A stretch of DNA of 26,102 nucleotides from SG8-41 sp035259205 (GCA_035259205.1 DATFWO010000247.1:1-26102), one strand, 5' to 3'; counted from the first letter of the stretch, positions 16,678-24,019 are shown. Made by a program: numbers and translations. The notes: a model not told the origin generated them from the letters alone.

Positions 16678-17016
16678 TCAGAGCATTCCGCGACCTGACC
16701 CGCTCAACAGGTCGTCGAGGCGGGCAACCAGCACAGGGCCGCCCGAAACCTCGATTACTTTCCGGCGCGAGTTTGTGCCATGGCGGATCGAGACCGAGGA
16801 TCTCGGTACATCGAGCACGTTACTCAGCAAATCGATAAGCGCGGCATTGGCTTTGTGGTCGGTCGCCGGCGCCGCGATCTTCAGCTTGATCGCGTCGCCG
16901 TGCAGCCCGCCGACCGCGTTCTTGCGTGCGTTGGGCTGGACATGCAAGGTCACCGTAAGCCGCTGCCTGACTGGATTGTAGCGCCAGCAGGTCGAATTTC
17001 GGCTCACGGATCGCAC
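16678..17016 (-). CDS. yggU: DUF167 (YggU) family protein
   Basis: This is a small protein of the DUF167/YggU family, of unknown function. The family core is LTVTLHVQPNARKNAVGGLHGDAIKLKIAAPA, then DHKANAALIDLLSNVLDVPRSSVSI and a region with SRRKVIEVSG. The start is uncertain: GTG at 17016 gives 112 residues, while a GTG at 17007 gives 109; the CWRYNP stretch just before the core corresponds to the conserved W-rich opening of homologues and is kept in both. It is the last gene of the yggS-proC-yggT-yggU operon, 10 bp after yggT, and converges with rng, with 17 bp between the stops. Confidence 0.88.
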   Translation of the reverse strand: MRSVSRNSTCWRYNPVRQRLTVTLHVQPNARKNAVGGLHGDAIKLKIAAPATDHKANAALIDLLSNVLDVPRSSVSIRHGTNSRRKVIEVSGGPVLVARLDDLLSGSGRGML

Positions 17017-17026
17017 CGTTGTCGCA

Positions 17027-17602
17027 TCAGAACCAGTGCGCGACCGACCCTTCGAGCAACGCTATCGGCACCATCAGCAGCAGCTGGCAGACGATCACCA
17101 CGAAGAGCGGGGACAGATCCACGTTTCCGATCGGCGGGATGCGCCGCTGGAAGATGCGCAGAAACGGCCGCGACAGGCTGTTCAAGAGCGGCATCACCGG
17201 ACTGTAGGGATTGATCCACGTGAGCACCGCCTGCACGATGACGGTGACCATCACGATGTAAAGCATCAGCTTCACGATCATGATCACCGCCATCAGCGCG
17301 AGCGCTGCCAACGCCAGCCCGGCCTGCGAGCCGAGCTGGTGCCCCTTGATGTAGAGCACGATCAACAGCTCGACGAATTGCAGGAGCCACGCGAGCGCCA
17401 GGGTGGCGAGATCGAGACCCCACAGCCCGGGTATCACGCGGCGCGTCGGGCGCACCATGAAATCGGTGAGCGCGGCCAGAAATTCCGAGAGCGGGTTGCG
17501 GTACGGTGCGCGCGCCCACTGGAGGTAGAACCGCAGCAGCAGCGCTACCGTGAACAGGCCGAATGCGGTATCGACGATAAAGATCAGCGCGGAGGAGATC
17601 AC
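17027..17602 (-). CDS. yggT: YggT family inner-membrane protein
   Basis: This 191-residue membrane protein carries two YggT repeats. Hydrophobic segments are at the N-terminus (ALIFIVDTAFGLFTVALLLRF), in the middle (two closely spaced helices around LALAALALMAVIMIVKLML), and near the end (LSPLFVVIVCQLLLMVPIALL). Each repeat ends with the family motif: NPLSEFLAALTDFMVRPTRRVIPG and NPYSPVMPLLNSLSRPFLRIFQRRIPPIGNVDLSP. An open frame extends upstream to 17767, but that part is Gly/Arg-rich, overlaps proC and is not conserved, so I chose the GTG at 17602. The function is linked to membrane or osmotic and division processes in some bacteria and is not settled. Confidence 0.9.
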   Translation of the reverse strand: MISSALIFIVDTAFGLFTVALLLRFYLQWARAPYRNPLSEFLAALTDFMVRPTRRVIPGLWGLDLATLALAWLLQFVELLIVLYIKGHQLGSQAGLALAALALMAVIMIVKLMLYIVMVTVIVQAVLTWINPYSPVMPLLNSLSRPFLRIFQRRIPPIGNVDLSPLFVVIVCQLLLMVPIALLEGSVAHWF

Positions 17603-17711
17603 GGGCGGCCCCGATCGTCCAGCGTGACGGCGCCGAGGCGCGGACCCGCTCCAGAGTTCCTCAATTCGGCCTCCAGGATTCCCTCCGCCGCCACCACCGT
17701 TCCTCTCCAGC

Positions 17712-18527
17712 TCACGGCGCCTTCCCCAGCTCGTCGCCCAATTCGCGCGAGCGCTCCGCCGCAGCATGCACGGCGCGAATGATGGCCTCCCGCACCCCGT
17801 CTGTTGCCATGGACTTGAGGGCGCGTTCAGTGGTGCCGCCCTTCGAGGTCACGCGCTCGCGCAGCGCCGCTACCGGATCGGAGCTGTCGAGGGCGAGCCG
17901 CGCCCCCCCCGCGAAGGTTTCCAGCGCCAGCTTGCGGGCGGTATCCGCCGGCAATCCAAGCTCTCTCGCCGCCTGTTCGAGGGCCTCGGTGAAATAGAAC
18001 ACGTAAGCGGGCCCGCTTCCCGACACCGCGGTGATCGCGTCCATCTGCTCTTCCCGCTCGACCCATACCGTCGCACCGACCGCTCCGAGTATCCGCTCGG
18101 CGGACTGCCGCTCGCTTGCGCTCACGGCGGGTGCGGCATGTAGAGCGCTGACGCCTGCGAGAACGAGCGCGGGCGTATTCGGCATCACGCGAACAAGCCG
18201 TACGTAGCCGCCGAGCCAGCGGCCGAGATCCGCGAGGCGTATCCCCGCGGCGATGCTTACGACCAGCTGAGACTCGAGACGAGCACCCAGTTCGCGTGCG
18301 GCTTCGCGCATCTGCTGCGGTTTCACCGCGAGCACGATGCAATCCGCCTGCGCCGCCGCTGCGCTGACTGCCGCAAAGACCTCGATCTTGAATTCGCGTT
18401 GCAGTGCGTCGCGGGCAGACGCCGCGACCTCGACCACCTTGATCGATCTCGCGGGCCACTTCTTCTTGATCAGTCCGCCGATGATGGCGGACGCCATATT
18501 GCCGCCGCCGATGAAGGTGACGTTCAT
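17712..18527 (-). CDS. proC: Pyrroline-5-carboxylate reductase
   Basis: This enzyme catalyses the last step of proline synthesis, the NAD(P)H reduction of 1-pyrroline-5-carboxylate. The 271 residues start with the Rossmann motif FIGGGNMASAIIGGL (residues 5-19). VLAVKPQQM and RVMPNTPALVLAG follow, then the ligand-binding DAITAVSGSGPAYVFYFTEAL and the signature VTSKGGTTERAL near residues 230-241, which contains the substrate-binding loop. ATG 18527 is the start and nothing is missing. It lies between yggS and yggT on the minus strand, and a heptad array fills the gap to yggS. Confidence 0.97.
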   Translation of the reverse strand: MNVTFIGGGNMASAIIGGLIKKKWPARSIKVVEVAASARDALQREFKIEVFAAVSAAAAQADCIVLAVKPQQMREAARELGARLESQLVVSIAAGIRLADLGRWLGGYVRLVRVMPNTPALVLAGVSALHAAPAVSASERQSAERILGAVGATVWVEREEQMDAITAVSGSGPAYVFYFTEALEQAARELGLPADTARKLALETFAGGARLALDSSDPVAALRERVTSKGGTTERALKSMATDGVREAIIRAVHAAAERSRELGDELGKAP

Positions 18528-18536
18528 TCGAGGTCA

Positions 18537-18640
18537 GGTGAACGGTAAACGGTCAACGGTGAACGGTAACGGCTGATCGATGCCATTATCTTAGCAGCGG
18601 GAAAGACGACCGGTTTGGCGATCACTGATCACCGTTCACG
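18537..18640. repeat. Inverted heptad array between proC and yggS
   Basis: From 18537 five heptads follow in phase (GGTGAAC, GGTAAAC, GGTCAAC, GGTGAAC, GGTAACG) and then GCTGATCG. A facing arm lies at 18619-18640; its complement reads CGTGAAC, GGTGATC, AGTGATC. The far arm runs into the 3' end of yggS and provides its stop codon (18631-18629). Confidence 0.8.
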
Positions 18641-19321
18641 TCTCCGCTGCCCGAAAATCGCGGTGCCTACGCGGACCATGGTTGCGCCTTCCAGTATCGC
18701 CGCCTCAAGATCATCCGACATTCCCATCGACAGCGTATCGAGTTCTACACCGCGATTTACCAGCCGCTCCTTCAGGTCACGCAGCGCCGCGAACTGCCGG
18801 CGCCGGAGGGCCGTATCAGGGGTCGGCGCGGGAATCGCCATCAACCCGCGCAGCCGCAGGCGAGGCAGGCTGGCGATCGCTTCCGCGAGCGCGAGCTCGC
18901 CCCCCGGCGCTACGCCGCTCTTGCTGGCCTCGCCGCTCAGGTTGACCTGGATGCACACGTTGAGCGGAGGCAGTGCCGCGGGCCGCGCTGCGGCCAGCCG
19001 CGCCGCGATCTTCTCCCGCTCGATGCTGTGCACCCAGTGGAAGGTCTCGGCGATACTGCGCGTCTTGTTGCTCTGTATCGGTCCGATGAAATGCCATTCC
19101 AGCGGCAGGCGAGCGAGCTCAGTGACTTTTTCCACGCTTTCCTGCGCCTGATTCTCGCCAAAGAGCCGCTGGCCGGCGGCGTATGCCTCGGCGATAGCGG
19201 TCGCGGGAAATGTCTTGCTTACCGCGATCAGCGCAATGGCATCGGTGCGCCTTCCCGCCGCCTGAGCCGCGTGAGCGATGCGGCTGCGGACGGCTTGCAA
19301 GTTGGCGGCGATTGTGGCCAT
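18629..19321 (-). CDS. yggS: YggS/PLPBP family pyridoxal-phosphate homeostasis protein
   Basis: This 230-residue protein of the PLP-binding YggS family buffers pyridoxal phosphate and affects amino- and keto-acid balance. The PLP lysine is in LIAVSKTFP (about residue 35). FGENQAQE, WHFIGPIQSNKTR and the phosphate-binding LSMGMSDDLEAAILEGATMVRVGTAIFG are all intact. ATG 19321 is preceded by AGGA at about five bases, so the upstream in-frame ATG at 19366 is not needed. The final residues after FGQ (RRRER) are coded by the heptad array. It heads the yggS-proC-yggT-yggU operon and diverges from pilT. Confidence 0.94.
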   Translation of the reverse strand: MATIAANLQAVRSRIAHAAQAAGRRTDAIALIAVSKTFPATAIAEAYAAGQRLFGENQAQESVEKVTELARLPLEWHFIGPIQSNKTRSIAETFHWVHSIEREKIAARLAAARPAALPPLNVCIQVNLSGEASKSGVAPGGELALAEAIASLPRLRLRGLMAIPAPTPDTALRRRQFAALRDLKERLVNRGVELDTLSMGMSDDLEAAILEGATMVRVGTAIFGQRRRER

Positions 19322-19413
19322 AATTCCTGTGGGATACGGGGAGAATGTTCGACGCAAAATCAGCACGTTAATTCCTGTTTTCCCGCCCGTACGTTCGCTC
19401 GCGGAGAATTATA

Positions 19414-20457
19414 ATGGACATATCCGAGCTGCTGGCTTTTGTCGTCAAGAACAAAGCTTCCGATCTGCATCTCTCGTCGGGCCTGCCCCCGATGATCCGC
19501 GTGCACGGTGACGTGCGCCGCATCAATCTTCCCGCGCTGGAGCACAAGGACGTGCACGCGATGGTGTACGACATCATGAATGACGGCCAGCGCAAATTCT
19601 ACGAAGAGAATCTGGAATGCGACTTCTCGTTCGCGATCCCCAATCTCGCGCGCTTCCGCGTGAACGCTTTCGTCCAGCACCGCGGCGCGGGCGCCGTGTT
19701 CCGGACGATACCGTCGAAGGTGCTCTCGCTGGAGGACCTGAAGTGCCCGAAAGTATTCACCGAGATCGCCGATCAGCCGCGCGGCGTCGTGCTGGTGACC
19801 GGCCCCACCGGTTCGGGCAAGTCCACGACGCTCGCCGCGATGATCAATTACATCAACGAGGAGGAATACGGGCACATCCTCACCGTCGAAGACCCCATTG
19901 AATTCGTGCACGAATCGAAGAAGTGTCTGATCAACCAGCGCGAGGTCGGGCCGCACACGCTGTCGTTCTCCAATGCGCTGCGAAGCGCGCTGCGGGAGGA
20001 TCCCGACATCATACTGGTGGGAGAGATGCGCGACCTGGAAACGATACGGCTGGCCATGACGGCGGCGGAAACCGGGCACCTGGTGTTCGGCACGCTGCAT
20101 ACGAGCTCGGCGGCGAAGACGATCGACCGCATCATCGACGTGTTCCCCGCGGAGGAAAAGGAAATGATGCGGGCGATGCTCTCCGAATCGCTGCGCGCCG
20201 TGATCTCGCAGACATTGCTCAAGACCAAGGACGGAACCGGGCGCGTGGCCGCGCACGAGATCATGGTCGGCACCCCTGCTATCCGCAACCTGATCCGCGA
20301 GAACAAGGTGGCGCAGATGTATTCCGCCATCCAGACCGGCCAGCAGTACGGCATGCAGACGCTGGATCAGAATCTGCAGGAGCTGGTGAAGCGCAATATC
20401 GTCTCGGTGGACGAGGCGCGCTCCAGAGCCGCCAATAAGGATAATTTCAAGGGATGA
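19414..20457 (+). CDS. pilT: Type IV pilus retraction ATPase PilT
   Basis: This hexameric ATPase of the type IV pilus machine depolymerises the pilus for twitching motility. It has 347 residues. The N-terminal PAS-like domain contains KASDLHLSSGLPPMIRVHGD. The Walker A is GPTGSGKST at residues 130-138 (Lys136). The Asp box (ILTVEDPIEF), Walker B (DIILVGEMRDLET) and His box (TGHLVFGTLHTSSA) are intact. The PilT hallmark AIRNLIRENK near the C-terminus is present. The ribosome binding site GGAGA lies 7 bases before the ATG. It pairs with pilU downstream, the normal arrangement. Confidence 0.98.
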   Translation: MDISELLAFVVKNKASDLHLSSGLPPMIRVHGDVRRINLPALEHKDVHAMVYDIMNDGQRKFYEENLECDFSFAIPNLARFRVNAFVQHRGAGAVFRTIPSKVLSLEDLKCPKVFTEIADQPRGVVLVTGPTGSGKSTTLAAMINYINEEEYGHILTVEDPIEFVHESKKCLINQREVGPHTLSFSNALRSALREDPDIILVGEMRDLETIRLAMTAAETGHLVFGTLHTSSAAKTIDRIIDVFPAEEKEMMRAMLSESLRAVISQTLLKTKDGTGRVAAHEIMVGTPAIRNLIRENKVAQMYSAIQTGQQYGMQTLDQNLQELVKRNIVSVDEARSRAANKDNFKG

Positions 20458-20484
20458 CGTTTCGGGAACCACGACCGGTGACGC

Positions 20485-20527
20485 GGAGGCAGCGCGGGTA
20501 ACGCGCTGGAGCGGGTCCCCGGCCTCC
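20485..20527 (+). other. Branched inverted repeats between pilT and pilU
   Basis: The outer arms GGAGGC (20485-20490) and GCCTCC (20522-20527) enclose a perfect inner hairpin AGCGCG-GGTAA-CGCGCT (20491-20507) and a short GGGTCCC element. The structure sits 17 bases before the GGAG ribosome binding site (20544-20547) of pilU and may affect the pilT:pilU ratio. Confidence 0.4.
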
Positions 20528-20555
20528 ATGTCGCGTCTTTGATGGAGCGTATTCA

Positions 20556-21692
20556 ATGGAAAGAGACCAGGCAGTCAGGTTCATGCACGATCTGTTGAGG
20601 GCCATGGCGGCCAAGAAGGCCTCCGACCTGTTCATCACTTCCGGCTTCCCGCCTGCAATCAAGCTGGACGGCAAGATGACACCGGTTGCCAACCAGCCGC
20701 TGACGCCGCAGCACACCGCGGAGCTCACGCGCGCGATGATGAACGACCGGCAGGCCGGCGAATTCGAAGCGACCAAGGAGTGCAACTTCGCGATCAGTCC
20801 GAGCGGCATCGGGCGGTTTCGCGTGAACGCCTTCTACCAGCAGGGCCGCATCGGCATGGTCCTGCGCACGATCACTACGGCGATCCCCAAGATGGAGGAT
20901 CTGAATCTGCCGGCCGTGCTGAAGGACATCGTGATGACCAAGCGCGGCCTCGTCATCATGGTGGGCGCCACGGGATCGGGCAAATCCACTTCGCTTGCGG
21001 CCATGATCGGCTATCGCAACGAGAACAGCTATGGCCACATCATTACCATCGAGGATCCGGTGGAGTACACGCACGAACACAAGAACTGCGTGATCACGCA
21101 GCGCGAGGTGGGCGTGGACACGGATACCTGGCATACCGCCCTGAAGAATACGCTGCGCCAGGCCCCCGACGTGATTCTGATCGGGGAGATTCGCGACCGC
21201 GACACGATGGACTACGCGATTGCGTTCGCGGAGACCGGCCACCTGTGCATGGCTACCTTGCACGCCAACAGCTCGAACCAGGCGCTGGACCGCATCATCA
21301 ACTTCTTCCCCGAGGAACGGCGCCACCAGCTGTTGATGGACCTGTCGCTCAATATCCGCGCGCTGGTCTCGCAGCGGCTGATCCCCAAAAAGGACGGGAA
21401 AGGGCGCGTCGCGGCCGTGGAGATCATGCTCAACTCCCCGTTGATCTCGGACCTGATATTCAAGGGCGAGGTGCACGAGATCAAGCACATCATGTCGAAG
21501 TCGCGGGAGCTCGGGATGCAGACCTTCGACCAGCATCTCTTCGAGCTCTACGAGACGGGCCAAATCAGCTACGAGGATGCCCTGCGCAACGCCGATTCGG
21601 TGAACGAGCTGCGGCTGATGATCAAGCTCCAGGGCAAGGAGGCGAAGGAGAAGGACGTCATGACCGGGATCGAGCATCTGAACATAGTCTGA
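20556..21692 (+). CDS. pilU: Type IV pilus retraction ATPase PilU
   Basis: PilU is the accessory retraction ATPase that works with PilT when pulling force is needed. The 378 residues hold the N-terminal KASDLFITSGFPPAIKLDGK segment, Walker A GATGSGKST at residues 137-145 (Lys143), the Asp box IITIEDPVEYTHEH, Walker B DVILIGEIRDRDT and the His box TGHLCMATLHANSS. The C-terminal AIRNLIRE motif of PilT is replaced by SPLISDLIFKGEVHEIK, which identifies PilU. The tail is longer than that of PilT. It follows pilT by 98 bp with its own GGAG, 8 bases before the ATG. Confidence 0.97.
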   Translation: MERDQAVRFMHDLLRAMAAKKASDLFITSGFPPAIKLDGKMTPVANQPLTPQHTAELTRAMMNDRQAGEFEATKECNFAISPSGIGRFRVNAFYQQGRIGMVLRTITTAIPKMEDLNLPAVLKDIVMTKRGLVIMVGATGSGKSTSLAAMIGYRNENSYGHIITIEDPVEYTHEHKNCVITQREVGVDTDTWHTALKNTLRQAPDVILIGEIRDRDTMDYAIAFAETGHLCMATLHANSSNQALDRIINFFPEERRHQLLMDLSLNIRALVSQRLIPKKDGKGRVAAVEIMLNSPLISDLIFKGEVHEIKHIMSKSRELGMQTFDQHLFELYETGQISYEDALRNADSVNELRLMIKLQGKEAKEKDVMTGIEHLNIV

Positions 21693-21775
21693 CACCGGAC
21701 GCTACGCGCCGGGTCAGATGCGCCGGTTCGAACGGACGCGCTCAAGGCGCCGTTCAACCGGCGCGGAGTGAGAAG

Positions 21776-21804
21776 AGGCGCCAGTACGAACCGGCGCCTT
21801 TTTT
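21776..21804 (+). terminator. Intrinsic terminator in copy 1, after pilU
   Basis: AGGCGCC (21776-21782) and GGCGCCT (21793-21799) form a perfect 7-bp stem with a 10-base loop, followed by six T (21799-21804). It is the likely terminator of the pilT-pilU transcript, or of a short RNA starting in the same copy. Confidence 0.8.
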
Positions 21805-21896
21805 ACGTACACGGTCGCTTGTTCGATCCGCAGGCAGGTACGCCGGTTCGAACGGACGCGTTCAAGGCGCTGTTCAACCGGCGCAGAAGCGGGAAG

Positions 21897-21925
21897 AGGC
21901 GCCGGCACGAATCGGCGCCTTCTTT
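21897..21925 (+). terminator. Intrinsic terminator in copy 2
   Basis: AGGCGCCG (21897-21904) and CGGCGCCT (21913-21920) form a perfect 8-bp stem with an 8-base loop, followed by TTCTTT. It is the second of two in-series terminators. Its run of T is interrupted, so it may be weaker than the first. Confidence 0.65.
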
Positions 21926-21984
21926 GCGTAGATGGTCGTCCCGTTCGATTCGCAGGCAGCCACAGAATCGACCCGCCGTAACGG

Positions 21985-22395
21985 CTACGTGCCCTGGCGT
22001 GCCTGGCTGCCGGGTGGTTTCGGCGGATAGCGCAGCGGCGTGGTGACCGCCGAAGCGTCCATCTTGCCGAGCCTCACCAATCGAGCCTCGATACCCGCGC
22101 GGCTGCGGTTGTGGCTCCGGGCGAGCTCGTCCACCGTCCGGCCGGAATCGAAAGCACTGACGAGCCGCTGCTCTTCCTCGGGGCTCCAGCGCGAGCCGGA
22201 GCCGCTTTGCGGGAGCGCGGGCTTTCGCTCCGGCGCCGCCGCGGTAGCGCCTTCCAAGGCTCGCACAGCCTCGAACAGCGCGCGCACGATGTCGGGATGC
22301 TGGTACGGGCTGTCCCCGCCAAACTTCTCGCCGGTTGCCGGATGCACGCCGTTGGCCAGCGCATTGAGAATTCTGAGCGCAAGATCTTTTTCCAT
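21985..22395 (-). CDS. Small protein with C-terminal helix-turn-helix, unknown function
   Basis: This 136-residue protein is not one I can name. It begins with MEKDLALRILNALANGVHPATGE, followed by HPDIVRALFEAVRALEG, a pattern seen in uncharacterised proteins of betaproteobacteria. After a Pro/Ser linker, residues of about 69-111 (RWSPEEEQRLVSAFDSGRTV, then DELARSHNRSRAGIEARLVRLG) read as a Myb/SANT-like or sigma-region-4-like helix-turn-helix, the kind often appended to DNA-processing proteins. The tail is Pro-rich. ATG 22395 has a strong GAGGGG ribosome binding site 7 bases away. Binding to DNA is inferred from the motif; no partner is evident from its neighbours. Confidence 0.75.
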   Translation of the reverse strand: MEKDLALRILNALANGVHPATGEKFGGDSPYQHPDIVRALFEAVRALEGATAAAPERKPALPQSGSGSRWSPEEEQRLVSAFDSGRTVDELARSHNRSRAGIEARLVRLGKMDASAVTTPLRYPPKPPGSQARQGT

Positions 22396-22658
22396 GGTCT
22401 TTCCCCTCTATGGTTGTGTTTATGCGAGCCGCATCCGGCCCGCGAGTACGCAGCAACGCGGCGAGCCGTCCGGAAGTTGACGCATGGACCGAAAGTATTG
22501 CCGCCGGATTGCCGGGGCAGTAATCGACGCATGCTTGTCATCGCCGCTCATCGACAAGCGTTAACGTGTCGAAGGCAGGCCAGGTTCTTGGGATCAGCAC
22601 CGATGCGCCACGACTTGCCGGTGTGGCGCTTGCCACTCCATGGGGAGCCGCAGCGATC
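22396..22658. other. 263-bp gap with no recognised gene
   Basis: No coding frame with family resemblance is visible between the small helix-turn-helix gene and rlmL, both on the minus strand. The region includes the palindrome CGTTAACG (about 22559-22566), which recalls the core of the LiuR-like site, but the flanks do not match. A promoter for the downstream gene probably lies here; I cannot place its boxes. Confidence 0.3.
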
Positions 22659-23852
22659 TCATTTTGCAGGGTTGGTGAACGGACGTGCTGAGGCAGCCAC
22701 CGCGGTCCTGGTGCGCCGCCGGCTGCCGGAGACAAGCTCGTACTTCAGGAGCCGGCACTCCAGCGCGCCGTTATAAAGCGGTATGCGCCGCGTCGCGGCG
22801 AGGCGGATCAGCTTGGGCAGACGGAGGTCGGCCGTGAAGATCCAGGCCGTCCAGCCGGTGTAGCGCCGTTTCAAGATGTCCCCCAGCTTCGGGTAGAACG
22901 CGGCGAGCTCATCCCGCTCTCCCGTGCGCTCGCCATACGGAGGGTTCATCAAGAGCGTCCCAGGCTCCGGCAACGGCGGATTTGCGTCGAGCATGCTCAT
23001 CTGCTTCAGGGTTACCACCCCATCGAGGCCTGCCGCCGAAATATTCGCGCGCGCGCGCGCGAGGATGGTTCCCGACTTGTCACTCCCATGGATCGGCAGC
23101 GGCCGCGCAGGTTTGCGGCGGGCGCGCGCGGCTTCGCGCAGAGCATGCCACTTACCGGCGTCGTAGCCCGCGAGCTTTTCGAAGCCGAACGCGCGGCTCA
23201 AACCCGGGGCGACATCGAGCGCGATCATCGCGGCTTCCACCAGAAACGTGCCCCCGCCGCACATGGGATCGGCCAGCGGCATGGTGTGCACCCATCCCGT
23301 AAGGCTCACGATGCCGGCTGCGAGATTCTCCCTCAGCGGCGCGTCTCCCGTGGCGACGCGCCATCCGCGCTTGAATAGCGGCTCGCCGGAAGTATCGAGA
23401 TAAAACGTCGCCTGGTCGTGCGTGAGAAATGCATGGATCCGGACTTCCGGCGCCTGCGTATCCACGTCCGGACGCTTGCCCAGCTTCGCGCGGAACACGT
23501 CGCACACGGCGTCCTTCACGCGCAAAGTAACGAAGTCTAGGCTTTTTACCGGAGACTTGATGGCTGAGATATTGACGCGGATGGAGCGGCGGACATCGAA
23601 GAGCTGCGGCCATTCCAGCCGCCGCGCCGCGTCGTGTATGTCCTGCTCGCTGCGGTAGCGGGCGGTGCCGACTTGCCACAGCACGCGGCTTGCCACGCGG
23701 CTTTCGAGGTTCGCCGCATAGCAAAGCGCAAATTCGCCCGCGAACGCCGCGCCGCCGTCAACGGCTTCCACATCGCGCGCGCCGAGCGCCGACAACTCCG
23801 CGGCAAGCACCTGTTCGAGACCGCGCGGGCAGGTGGCGAAGAAACGTTCCAC
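22659..23852 (-). CDS. rlmL: RlmL-like 23S rRNA guanine-N2 methyltransferase
   Basis: This is a THUMP-domain class I SAM-dependent RNA methyltransferase, resembling the N-terminal half of RlmL (YcbY), which makes m2G2445 in 23S rRNA. From the GTG at 23852 it has 397 residues. The N-terminal FFATCPRGLEQVLAAEL, a THUMP region (RRLEWPQLFDVRRSIRVNIS near residues 65-85), the SAM motif PMCGGGTFLVEAAM and the catalytic NPPYGERTG are all visible. The RlmK C-terminal half of the enterobacterial fusion is absent, as in other betaproteobacteria. An upstream in-frame ATG (23951) would add 33 residues coded entirely by the 14-bp repeat array, so I reject it; a Shine-Dalgarno is nevertheless lacking at the GTG. 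Confidence 0.88.
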   Translation of the reverse strand: MERFFATCPRGLEQVLAAELSALGARDVEAVDGGAAFAGEFALCYAANLESRVASRVLWQVGTARYRSEQDIHDAARRLEWPQLFDVRRSIRVNISAIKSPVKSLDFVTLRVKDAVCDVFRAKLGKRPDVDTQAPEVRIHAFLTHDQATFYLDTSGEPLFKRGWRVATGDAPLRENLAAGIVSLTGWVHTMPLADPMCGGGTFLVEAAMIALDVAPGLSRAFGFEKLAGYDAGKWHALREAARARRKPARPLPIHGSDKSGTILARARANISAAGLDGVVTLKQMSMLDANPPLPEPGTLLMNPPYGERTGERDELAAFYPKLGDILKRRYTGWTAWIFTADLRLPKLIRLAATRRIPLYNGALECRLLKYELVSGSRRRTRTAVAASARPFTNPAK

Positions 23853-23868
23853 TTGGGATTGATACGAC

Positions 23869-24007
23869 GTGACTGAAACGGCGTGACTGAAACGGCGTGA
23901 CTGATGAAGCGTGACTGATGCAGCGTGACTAGTACTGCGTGAGATTCTCACGCCGCATCAGTCACGAGCTTCCAGTCACGCACCACCAGTCACGCCTCAC
24001 CAGTCAC
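23869..24007. repeat. Large inverted array of 14-bp repeats before rlmL
   Basis: Five direct 14-bp units of form GTGACTNNNNNNGC (23869, 23883, 23897, 23911, 23925) lead to a central palindrome GTGAGATTCTCAC (23939-23951). Four facing units ending CAGTCAC follow (23952-24007). The whole is a potential hairpin of about 139 bases. It fills nearly all of the gap between the HIRAN gene stop (24020) and the rlmL start (23852). The 14-bp period is twice the heptad of the other arrays. Confidence 0.9.
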
Positions 24008-24019
24008 GGTCATCAACAA

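Larger units (their letters stand above)
21720..21960. repeat. Tandem pair of 120-bp hairpin-terminator elements
   Basis: Copy 1 (21721-21840) and copy 2 (21841-21960) are head-to-tail repeats with scattered substitutions and one or two inserted bases. Each has the same plan: a long hairpin (copy 1 arms 21720-21735 and 21750-21764 with a 14-base loop), then a G+C hairpin with T-rich end, then a conserved tail ending GCAGGCAG. A substitution in the copy 2 hairpin changes G-C to G-U and keeps the pairing. No coding frame with family resemblance was seen. Confidence 0.8.

Noticed and set aside
22559..22566. CGTTAACG palindrome as a fourth LiuR operator
   Set aside because: Only the central bases agree with the other sites. 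The outer TTTACG and TCAA parts are absent, so it is probably chance.
11365..24007. Repeat arrays as a CRISPR locus
   Set aside because: The units are 7 or 14 bp with no spacers of 25-40 bp, the arms are inverted, and no cas genes are present.
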